Source of the DNA: JAOUEE01 sp051011595
GTDB lineage: Bacteria > Actinomycetota > Acidimicrobiia > Acidimicrobiales > SHLQ01
Length of the DNA: 20,967 nucleotides
NCBI GenBank assembly: GCA_051011595.1
Contig: JBPCTQ010000267.1
Coordinates: 1 to 20,967 of the forward strand
Reading direction: 5' to 3'
Both the position numbers and the translations under genes were made by a program. This document shows positions 12,860 to 20,349 of this stretch, one piece after another (the stretch's first letter is position 1; every line of letters begins with the position of its first letter). The notes below the pieces were generated by a model. It did no database searches and was not told where the DNA came from. It saw only the letters and a list, made by a program, of their open reading frames with translations.

Positions 12860-14428
12860 ATGCCGCGTGACCTAGTCGAACCGGTTGCCAGGCCCGCGCG
12901 CCTGTTCACCACGCTGTCGCTCGTGGTGGCGATGATCGCGGCAACGTTGGTTGTTGTTGTCGGTGGGGTGGCGGGTGCCGATCCGTCGATCGTCGTCAAT
13001 CCCAACAGCAACGTCGCCGATGGCACAACGGTGGTCGTGCGGGGTGCAGGATTCCCGCCCGGCACCACGGCCGCCACGGCCCAGTGCGCCTCCGTGGTTT
13101 TGCAGACGAACGATGTGCTCGGTGATTGCGACACCGACAACTTCAGAACCGGGGCGGTGCAACCGAACGGCAGAGTCAGGCTGGAACTGACGGCATACCG
13201 CTTCCTCGATCTGGGCAACGAGGTCATCGACTGCGCAGTGCCCGGCTCGTGCATCATCGGCATCGGCAGCAGCGAGAACTTCCCCGAGGTGGGCGAGTTC
13301 GCCACCACCGAGATCGACTTCGACGACACGGTCGTCAACGACCCACCGCTGGAGGTGGAGGCGAACCTGCTCGGCTGGACCTCACGCAGCATCGACGTCG
13401 AGGTCACATGCAGCCGCCCGGCCTCGGGCAACGTCCGAGCGACGATTGCCCAGGACGGGCCCGACAACTTCACCAACCCGTTCGTTTCCGGGTCTCGCTA
13501 CGTCGAGTGCGACGGCGTCACTCGGGTGAGTTTCCCGCTGGTGCCCCGGCAGAACCAGGGTCGCGGCGGCCTCATCTACCCGTTTCGGCGCCTCAAGTCA
13601 GGCCCGGCCTCGCTGACCGTGAATGCGACGATGCAGAGCGAGCGGTGGTACCAGACCACCAACATCATCGAGGAGATCGAACTGGTCGACCCGGGCCTGC
13701 ATCGCCGGATCACCGACGACAACAGCACCGCCACCACCGTCCGGTTGCGCGGTATCCGGGTCACCCGATCCGGGCGGGGGGTGGCCAAGGTCGAGTTGAG
13801 CTGCGCCGCCGACGTCGGCAGCCCCTACGTGTGGGTTTCGCTCCTGGCCGACGGCCCAGGGGCCACCTATCGGACGGCAAACGGAGCATGGTCCCAGCCT
13901 TGTGAGGCGGGGCACCACGTGATCTCGGTACCCGTCGACAGTCTGGAGCGCGCCCATCGAGCCAACGTCATTCCCGCTGGTGACATAGAGGCGATGGCCG
14001 CCGTCGACGACCTGGAAGGGGGCTATTCACTCGACATGCGCCCGCTCACCACCAACCGCGACATCCTGCCCCCCAGTCTGCGGGTGAGCCACAACCCGGC
14101 CTCGCGCCTGCGTATCGGCCACGCCACGGGCAGTGTCCGCAGCCACCAGCTGAACAGGGTACGGGCGTCGTTCCGCTGCGGCCGAACCGCACCCTTCACG
14201 GTCTTCGCCACCATCGGCCAACCCATCGGCGCCACCGTCCATCAGCGGTTCGAGCGCGTCGACGTCCAGTGTGTGGCCGGCCGGACGGTGGTGTTCGACG
14301 TGCCCTGGAGCCCCGGCATCCAATCCGGTCGCCGTACCGCAATCACCCTGCAGGCCGTCAACGGCCATCACTACCACTGGACCGGACCGTTCCAGCAGAC
14401 CCAAGGCGCCTGGCGGACCACGAGATGA
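12860..14428 (+). CDS. Secreted array protein 3: neocarzinostatin-like domain plus three cysteine-paired domains
   Basis: 522 residues, the longest copy, with a long signal peptide (1-40, cleavage after AGA). Neocarzinostatin-like domain ~41-155: IVVNPNSNVADGTTVVVRG, then GAGFPPGTTAATAQC, a C-x13-C pair, a tyrosine/arginine-phenylalanine strand and DCAVPGSC. Domain A has VTCSRP and C-x32-C, then the YPFRRLKSGPASLTV motif. Domain B has C-x32-C and DGPGATYR. Domain C has RLRIG, FRCGRTAPFTVFATIGQP and C-x30-C. Ten cysteines in total. C-terminus GPFQQTQGAWRTTR. The ATG at 12860 has GGGGGAA 3 bases upstream, the same ribosome-site sequence as copy 2. The stop overlaps the start of copy 4 (ATGA). 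Predicted to be exported by Sec; function unknown. Confidence 0.9.
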   Translation: MPRDLVEPVARPARLFTTLSLVVAMIAATLVVVVGGVAGADPSIVVNPNSNVADGTTVVVRGAGFPPGTTAATAQCASVVLQTNDVLGDCDTDNFRTGAVQPNGRVRLELTAYRFLDLGNEVIDCAVPGSCIIGIGSSENFPEVGEFATTEIDFDDTVVNDPPLEVEANLLGWTSRSIDVEVTCSRPASGNVRATIAQDGPDNFTNPFVSGSRYVECDGVTRVSFPLVPRQNQGRGGLIYPFRRLKSGPASLTVNATMQSERWYQTTNIIEEIELVDPGLHRRITDDNSTATTVRLRGIRVTRSGRGVAKVELSCAADVGSPYVWVSLLADGPGATYRTANGAWSQPCEAGHHVISVPVDSLERAHRANVIPAGDIEAMAAVDDLEGGYSLDMRPLTTNRDILPPSLRVSHNPASRLRIGHATGSVRSHQLNRVRASFRCGRTAPFTVFATIGQPIGATVHQRFERVDVQCVAGRTVVFDVPWSPGIQSGRRTAITLQAVNGHHYHWTGPFQQTQGAWRTTR

Positions 14429-15960
14429 GGTCGGCGGCCCGAACGACACGACGGCTCAGCGGCCGGGTCGGAGCCGCGCTCATCCTCGTCATCGGGTTGG
14501 TCGTCGCGGCCTCGGCTCCGGCTGGAGCGGTTCCGGCCATCACTCTCTCGCCGAGTACCGATGTGATCGATGGCTCCACCATCTCCATCGAAGGCACCGG
14601 CTTCGACCCGGGTCAGCCGATTGGTGCAGTTCAATGTCGGGCGGCCGTCCAGCCGACGCCGAGCAGCGTGCTGCAACACTGCTATCTGGACAATGTGGCC
14701 AACGGTGAGGCCGATGCCGACGGCCGATTCAGTCTGCCATTCACCGCTCACCGCTGGTTCAACGGCGACGACCCCGTCGACTGCGCCGAACCAGGACGGT
14801 GTGTGATTGGGGTCAGCGCCAGCGACGAGCCGTTCGAGTTGCACACGGCTCCCATCACCTTCGACGAGACCGTGGCCAACGATCCGCCTCTCGAGCTCGA
14901 TGTCACGATCGACTCGTGGACGTCGAGGTCGATCACGGCCACGGTGACGTGCTCACGCCCCGCCCAGGTGGAGGTGTTCGGGTCCATCACCCACACACGC
15001 CGAAATGGACGGGCCTCGGCCAGCGGGGGTGTACCGGAGGCCCTCGCATGCACCGATTCGATCACCGCCATCATCCCCGCCATCCCGTTCCAGTCGACCG
15101 ACCGCGGCAACAACCGGATCTACCCGTTCCGGCGCTTGTTGCGCGGACCGGCAACAGTGGCGGCCGGAGCGATCGGCCGCGCCGGTCGATGGACCGAGAC
15201 AGCCGAGACCGACCAACAGGAGTCTCTGGCCAGACCCGAGCTGCACGAACGCCGGAGATGGTCCAACGACACCATTGCGGTTCGCATGCTCGGGGCTCGG
15301 GTCACCAAGTCCGGCCAGGCCCTGGTGCGGATCGAGCTGACCTGTCCACACCGCACATCGGCGTTGGTGGCGGTGGACGTGTTGGCCAACGCTCCGGGTG
15401 GTGTCTATCGCCGATCCGGCCTCGAGCAGGAACGGCCGGTCTGTGAAGGCACCGAGGTGATCGACCTCGACATCACCGCCACCCGGGTGGCCGACCCCGA
15501 ACGCCGAACCGATCTCGTACCGGCCGGCCCGATGGAGTTCTACGTGCGGGCGACCTCCGGTCGCCAGCCGGGTGGCAGTGCCATTCACATGCGACCGGCG
15601 GTGATCAAGCGCACGATCGTGCCCGAAACGGTCCGGGTGGTGCACCAACTGCGATCCCGGCTGCGGATCGGCCGAGCGACCACCGACGGCGTGCGGGCCT
15701 CATTCCGCTGCGGCCGCACTGCCACGTTCACCATCTTCTCCACCGCGGCCCAAGTGACGGGCACCGCCGTGCACAACACCGGCGGGCAGACCGAGATCGG
15801 CTGTGTGGCCGGCCAAACGGTGCCGTTCACCGTCGAGTGGTACCGAGGCCTACGAGCCGACCAACCCGCCGCCGTCTCGCTGTACGCCATCAACGGACGC
15901 CACCCCGATTGGACCGGCCCGTGGCAACAGACCCAAGGCGGCTGGCGCACGACGAGCTGA
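14425..15960 (+). CDS. Secreted array protein 4: neocarzinostatin-like domain plus three cysteine-paired domains
   Basis: 511 residues. Signal peptide 1-35 (cleavage after AGA), with an Arg-rich n-region. The N-terminal domain starts ITLSPSTDVIDGSTISIEG and has cysteine pairs C-x14-C and DCAEPGRC. Domains A, B and C have pairs of x32, x32 and x30, for ten cysteines. The A-domain motif YPFRRLLRGPATV and the C-domain motif SRLRIGRATTDGVRASFRCG are near-consensus. C-terminus GPWQQTQGGWRTTS. The ATG at 14425 is chosen because it overlaps the TGA of copy 3 by ATGA and gives a clean signal peptide, implying translational coupling. The longer in-frame reading from 14269 lies inside copy 3 and was rejected. 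Ten bases separate its stop from copy 5. Confidence 0.9.
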   Translation: MRSAARTTRRLSGRVGAALILVIGLVVAASAPAGAVPAITLSPSTDVIDGSTISIEGTGFDPGQPIGAVQCRAAVQPTPSSVLQHCYLDNVANGEADADGRFSLPFTAHRWFNGDDPVDCAEPGRCVIGVSASDEPFELHTAPITFDETVANDPPLELDVTIDSWTSRSITATVTCSRPAQVEVFGSITHTRRNGRASASGGVPEALACTDSITAIIPAIPFQSTDRGNNRIYPFRRLLRGPATVAAGAIGRAGRWTETAETDQQESLARPELHERRRWSNDTIAVRMLGARVTKSGQALVRIELTCPHRTSALVAVDVLANAPGGVYRRSGLEQERPVCEGTEVIDLDITATRVADPERRTDLVPAGPMEFYVRATSGRQPGGSAIHMRPAVIKRTIVPETVRVVHQLRSRLRIGRATTDGVRASFRCGRTATFTIFSTAAQVTGTAVHNTGGQTEIGCVAGQTVPFTVEWYRGLRADQPAAVSLYAINGRHPDWTGPWQQTQGGWRTTS

Positions 15961-15970
15961 GGAGGTCGAC

Positions 15971-17479
15971 ATGACGCGAGTGCTTTTGGCACTACTTCTG
16001 GCATCGGTCGGACTGGTGGCCGTCCCCGCCGACGCGTCGGAACCAGCCGGCCCCATCGTCACGGTTGAACCCTCGGGCACGATTGCGGACGGCGACGTGG
16101 TCACGCTGATCGGTGCCGGATTCCCACCCGGTGACCTGGCTGCGGCCGCGCAGTGCCGCGCCTCTGTGAAGCAGACCCTCGACGTGCTGGCCGAGTGTGA
16201 CCTCTTCAACTTCGTGTCCGACACGGTGTCGGCACGAGGCACGATCCGGCTCCACCTACAGGCCTGGCGGTTCATCGAGGTGGAGGGGGAGGTTCTCGAT
16301 TGCGCGATACCGGGGACATGCCTGACCGGGATCAGCAGCCTCGGTTCTCGCCCGGTTCTCACCGACGACACCGTCGTCGAGTTGGACTTCGACGACACGG
16401 TCGCGACCGAGCCGCCTCTGGAGATCACCACCCGATTCGTGGCGGCGACGGGCCGCCAGATCCAGTTCGCACTGAGCTGCAGTCTCCCCGCCCTCATCTC
16501 CGTGGAGGGCAGGCTCCGCCAGGAACGCCCACGAGGCACGGCCCTCGCGACGGGATTCAACACCGTGGAGTGCGGCGAGCGGACCGAGGTGATCCTGCTG
16601 TTGACCCCACGCGATCTGAGCAACGATCGCCGCAATCGTTTTCCGCGGCTGGTGGCCGGTGCGACCGACCTGCGGGTCAGTGTGAGTGGTCGGTCCGGAC
16701 GATGGTTCGACCAGAAGACCATTCGCCGCACCATCGATTTGACCGTGCCGGGGCTCTCCCGGCGGGCGTCGCAGCCCCAGGAAGGGACGGACCTGGATGT
16801 GCTCGGGCTTCGGGTGAGCCGTCGGGGCCGGGCTGTGGTCCGGGTCGGCGTCACGTGCTCGCCGACCCAGCAACAACTGGGGGTGGGGGTGACTGTGCTG
16901 GGTGACGGACCGGGTGCGAGCCACCGTCAACTGAAGGGCCACAGCGACGTGGTGAGGTGTGACGGACCCCAGGTGCTGTCGATTCCCGTCGACCAGGGTG
17001 ACACGTTCAGCAACCGGGAGGACATCATCGGTGCCGGCAAGGTCGAGATCTACGCCCGAGCGGCGAGATTCCCCATCATCGGTCCGTTCGCACCCCTCGC
17101 CATGCGCCCGGCTCGGACCAACTCGGCCATCGTGCCCGCCTCGTTGCGCGATGTGCGCCACCGACCGGATTCACGGCTCCGCATCGGTGACGCCACCACG
17201 GATGGCGTACGGGGTTCGATGCGGTGCGGACGCGATGCCACCTTCAGCATGTTCGCCACCATTGGGCAGCGTCGCGACGAGACCGTCCACACCGACGAAG
17301 GGGTGATCCAAATCGAGTGCGTCGACGGGCAGACGAGCGTGTTCGACATCCCGTGGTCGTTCGGTGTGGTGCGGCCGGGCCTGCGCTCAGCCATCCATCT
17401 TCGTGCCATCAACGGGACCTGGGACTACTACCCCGGCCCATGGCAACAACAGCAGAGCGGCTGGCGGACTCCATCATGA
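15971..17479 (+). CDS. Secreted array protein 5: neocarzinostatin-like domain plus three cysteine-paired domains
   Basis: 502 residues. Short signal peptide 1-22 (MTRVLLALLLASVGLVAVPA, cleavage near ADA). The N-terminal domain has VTVEPSGTIADGDVVTLIG, GFPPGDLAAAAQC, a C-x13-C pair and DCAIPGTCLTGISS. Domains A, B and C have pairs x30, x33 and x30, for ten cysteines. C-terminus GPWQQQQSGWRTPS. The ATG at 15971 follows a strong GAGGAGG-type ribosome site (TGAGGAGG, 15957-15964, overlapping the stop of copy 4). The signal peptide and N-terminal domain are closest to copy 6, which suggests that 5 and 6 come from the most recent duplication (inference). Function unknown. Confidence 0.9.
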   Translation: MTRVLLALLLASVGLVAVPADASEPAGPIVTVEPSGTIADGDVVTLIGAGFPPGDLAAAAQCRASVKQTLDVLAECDLFNFVSDTVSARGTIRLHLQAWRFIEVEGEVLDCAIPGTCLTGISSLGSRPVLTDDTVVELDFDDTVATEPPLEITTRFVAATGRQIQFALSCSLPALISVEGRLRQERPRGTALATGFNTVECGERTEVILLLTPRDLSNDRRNRFPRLVAGATDLRVSVSGRSGRWFDQKTIRRTIDLTVPGLSRRASQPQEGTDLDVLGLRVSRRGRAVVRVGVTCSPTQQQLGVGVTVLGDGPGASHRQLKGHSDVVRCDGPQVLSIPVDQGDTFSNREDIIGAGKVEIYARAARFPIIGPFAPLAMRPARTNSAIVPASLRDVRHRPDSRLRIGDATTDGVRGSMRCGRDATFSMFATIGQRRDETVHTDEGVIQIECVDGQTSVFDIPWSFGVVRPGLRSAIHLRAINGTWDYYPGPWQQQQSGWRTPS

Positions 17480-17493
17480 CCAAAGGAAGACAC

Positions 17494-18990
17494 ATGCTCC
17501 GAGCACTGCTCGCCCTCATCGTGATCACCGCGGGCCTTGTCGCGGTGCAAGCGACCGCCTCGGCCCAACCGTCGGTCACGGTCACACCCGGCGGAACCAT
17601 CGTCGACGGAGACGAGATCACCCTCACCGGCGTCGGCTTTCCCCCGGGTGAACTGGCGGCCACCGCGCAGTGCACGAGCGAAGTGATCGAAACCGAAAGC
17701 CTCAGCGAGTGTGACCTGAGCAACTTCAACTTCGACACCGTTGCCAACGACGGAACCATCAGCCTGCGACTGGTCATCCGCCGGTTCATCCAGGTCGACG
17801 GGAAGGCCATCGATTGTGCCGTGCCCGGCCGTTGCCTCACCGGCATCAGCAGCGGTTCGTTGGCGAACCCCAGCGCCGTCACCGCGGTGGAGATCGACAT
17901 CGACGACAGCGTGGTCAACGATCCGCCCCTCGAGTTCGAAGTATCCCTACGCGGGTGGACCAGTCGCAGCGCCGACGTCGACGTGAGCTGTTCACGGCCG
18001 GCCACGCTGCACCTCCGCGGGCTGATGCTCCAGAAGCGCACCAACGGCACCGCCGCCGTCCGAGGCCATCGCCAGATCGAGTGCGACGGCACCGGCACGG
18101 CCCACATCGTCATGAAACCGGATCCCGACTATCTGCGCCGGGGAGACATCCAGCCCTACGAACGCTTGTTGGCCGGACCGGCCCAACTCGACATCCGGGC
18201 TTCGGCGACCGTCGGCCGCTGGAACCATCGCACGGTACTGCGCGAAGACATCGTCGTCACCCAACCCGATCTCACCCGACGAATGACCCAGGCCCACAAG
18301 GGCATCGAGGTCGAGGTCCGGGGCGTACGGGTGACCCGACGAGGCCAAGCCGTGGTACGAGTCGCCGTGCGCTGCGCCCAGCCGGTCGGGCGGTCGTTCC
18401 TCGGCGTCGAGCTGCTACGTGACGGGCCGGGTGGGGTGCACCTCAGCGCCTACCACTCCCCCGACATCGACCAGTGCGCGGACGAACAGATCCTCTCCAT
18501 CCCGGTACTCGGTGAGACGCGGTCCTATCAACGCGACGACATCTTGGCGCCGGGCCGCTTCGAGGTGGTCGCCACCGCCGGTCGGTTCCGGCCCGGCAAT
18601 CGGGTCGCGGCCATCGACCAACGCGTGCTGCGGATCAAACGGGCCATTGTTCCGGCCACCGTCCAGGCGGTGCACAACCCGGCGTCCCGGCTTCGTATCG
18701 GTGATGTCACGACCCAACGGGTGAAGGCCTCGATCCGGTGCGGGCGGACGGCCTGGTTCTCCGTCTTCGCCACCATCGGGCAACCGACCGAGAGCTCCGC
18801 CGTCCGGCGCACGCAGGGACGAAACCAGGTCCTCTGTATCGCCGGCCGCACGGTCACCTTCGGTATTCCGTGGACGGGCCTCATCGCGGCCGACACTCGT
18901 TCGGCCGTCAATCTCCGCGCCATCAACGGATTCTGGAGCACCTACGACGGGCCCTGGCAGCAGTCCCAGGGGGCCTGGCGCCAGACCTAG
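17494..18990 (+). CDS. Secreted array protein 6: neocarzinostatin-like domain plus three cysteine-paired domains
   Basis: 498 residues from ATG 17494. Signal peptide 1-24 (MLRALLALIVITAGLVAVQA, cleavage after ASA). The N-terminal domain has VTVTPGGTIVDGDEITLTG, GFPPGELAATAQC, a C-x12-C pair and DCAVPGRCLTGISS. Domains A, B and C have pairs x30, x33 and x31, for ten cysteines. C-terminus GPWQQSQGAWRQT. Two starts compete: ATG 17476 overlaps the TGA of copy 5 (ATGA), while ATG 17494 has AAGGAAG 4 bases upstream and a signal peptide that aligns from its first residue with copy 5, so 17494 is preferred. It is the last gene of the array and converges with the histidine kinase gene across 12 bases. 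Function unknown. Confidence 0.9.
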   Translation: MLRALLALIVITAGLVAVQATASAQPSVTVTPGGTIVDGDEITLTGVGFPPGELAATAQCTSEVIETESLSECDLSNFNFDTVANDGTISLRLVIRRFIQVDGKAIDCAVPGRCLTGISSGSLANPSAVTAVEIDIDDSVVNDPPLEFEVSLRGWTSRSADVDVSCSRPATLHLRGLMLQKRTNGTAAVRGHRQIECDGTGTAHIVMKPDPDYLRRGDIQPYERLLAGPAQLDIRASATVGRWNHRTVLREDIVVTQPDLTRRMTQAHKGIEVEVRGVRVTRRGQAVVRVAVRCAQPVGRSFLGVELLRDGPGGVHLSAYHSPDIDQCADEQILSIPVLGETRSYQRDDILAPGRFEVVATAGRFRPGNRVAAIDQRVLRIKRAIVPATVQAVHNPASRLRIGDVTTQRVKASIRCGRTAWFSVFATIGQPTESSAVRRTQGRNQVLCIAGRTVTFGIPWTGLIAADTRSAVNLRAINGFWSTYDGPWQQSQGAWRQT

Positions 18991-19002
18991 TGACGCGGGA
19001 CC

Positions 19003-20349
19003 TCAGCCGGTCGGCCCACCAACCGGGATCCGGAAACCCACCAACGCCCCACCGGAGCGCCGGTTGGACGCGTGCACCGATCCGCCGTGGGCCTCGGCGA
19101 TCTGGCGAACGATCGACAGGCCCAGACCCGATCCGCTGACACCACGGCTGGTATCGGCCCGGTGGAATCGGTCGAACACCAAATCGATGTCGGCTTCGGG
19201 AATGCCAGGGCCCTGATCGAGTACGTCGACCCCGTCGACCCCGACGTCGATGGTGATGGTGCCGTCGCGGTCGAACTTGATCGCATTGTCGACCAGGTTG
19301 GTGACGGCCCGACCCAACATCTGGGGTTGTCCGGACACCAGCGCGGTGTCGACTCCGGTCAGCTCGATGTGGCGATCGTGACGACGGCGGGCCCGCTGGG
19401 CCACCGCATCGGCAACGTCGACCAGATCGCACGGCACGAACGCCTCGGTCGAGCGGCTGTCGGTGCCGAGATCGACGACCTCGTTCACGAGCGTGGACAA
19501 CTCGGTGGCCTCGGACTGGAGGCGAGCCAGGACACGTTGGCGATCCACATCGTCGAGCGCCGGGTTCTGCAGCAGTTCGATGTTGGTGCGCAGGCTGGTG
19601 AGTGGTGTTCGCAGCTCATGACCGGCGTCCTCGATGAGCCGCTGCTGCTGAGCCCGCGAGGTACCCAGCTCGTCGAGCATGGTGTTGAAGCTCTCGGCCA
19701 GACGACCCACTTCCCCCGTGCCGGCGGCGTCGACCGGTTGGTCGAAGTCCTTGGTGCGGGCCACTTCTTCGGTGGCCGAGGTGAGCTGGCTGATGGGGCG
19801 GGTGAGGCGACGCCCGATCAGCCAACCGAGAATGCCCGCCACCGCGGTCAGCAGACCACCACCGAAGAACAAACGCCGAGTGAGCCCCGACAACGCTTCG
19901 TTGGTCTCGGACAGGTCGCGGGCGATCTGAATGGTGACACCCGGGTTCAACGGCCGGCTGATGAGCCGGAACTCGGTGCCGTCGACCTCGACCGTCTCCA
20001 GCTGGTACGGCTCGTCGACCTGGGTGCGAATCGGCAACGCAACATCACCGGCGTTGGCCACCACCTCCCCGTCCGGGCCCACGACCTGAACGATCGAGTC
20101 ATCAGCGGCCAGATCGGTGTCGCCCGGGCGGCGGCGCAACTCGGCGAACGCCCCCGGCTCGAGTCGGGCCGGCAACCCGGCGCGGCCACGCTCACCCCCG
20201 TCGAACACTTCGCTGCGAGAGATGAGGAAGTCGTCGATCTCCTCGACCAGCTCTTGTTCGGCCGACACGCGCGCCGTCACCCCCACCACGATCGCCGCCA
20301 GCGCCACCAGGACCGCCACCAACAACCCGACCTGGGTCCGGAAGCTCAC
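19003..20349 (-). CDS. Sensor histidine kinase, MprB-like
   Basis: 448 residues, membrane-bound. Layout: transmembrane segment ~6-27; extracytoplasmic sensor ~28-158 of no recognised domain, acidic; second transmembrane segment ~160-180; HAMP domain starting RRLTRPISQL; HisKA with phospho-accepting His244 in DAGHELRTPLTSL; and an ATPase domain with the N box NLVDNAIKF, G1 DQGPGIP and G2 GSGLGLSIV. All catalytic motifs are intact. The order and the DAGHELRTPLTSLRTN motif match the actinobacterial MprB group, which in mycobacteria responds to envelope stress. The start is GTG at 20349, overlapping the TGA of the response regulator gene by GTGA, so the pair is co-transcribed and probably translationally coupled. 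It converges on the secreted-protein array; a link to it is only suggested by position. Confidence 0.93.
   Translation of the reverse strand: MSFRTQVGLLVAVLVALAAIVVGVTARVSAEQELVEEIDDFLISRSEVFDGGERGRAGLPARLEPGAFAELRRRPGDTDLAADDSIVQVVGPDGEVVANAGDVALPIRTQVDEPYQLETVEVDGTEFRLISRPLNPGVTIQIARDLSETNEALSGLTRRLFFGGGLLTAVAGILGWLIGRRLTRPISQLTSATEEVARTKDFDQPVDAAGTGEVGRLAESFNTMLDELGTSRAQQQRLIEDAGHELRTPLTSLRTNIELLQNPALDDVDRQRVLARLQSEATELSTLVNEVVDLGTDSRSTEAFVPCDLVDVADAVAQRARRRHDRHIELTGVDTALVSGQPQMLGRAVTNLVDNAIKFDRDGTITIDVGVDGVDVLDQGPGIPEADIDLVFDRFHRADTSRGVSGSGLGLSIVRQIAEAHGGSVHASNRRSGGALVGFRIPVGGPTG

Larger units (their letters stand above)
9992..18990 (+). other. Tandem array of six paralogous secreted proteins; genes 2-6 a probable operon
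   Basis: Gaps are 132 bases (1-2), 27 bases (2-3), a 4-base ATGA overlap (3-4), 10 bases (4-5) and 14 bases or a 4-base overlap (5-6). All six genes run in one direction. Copies 1 and 3-6 share one architecture with ten cysteines; copy 2 has six. There is no transposase, integrase or tRNA at the borders. Confidence 0.8.

Noticed and set aside
9992..18990. The array as part of an enediyne antibiotic biosynthesis cluster
   Set aside because: No enediyne polyketide synthase, tailoring enzyme or transporter is present, and the proteins are multidomain paralogues much longer than known chromophore-binding apoproteins.
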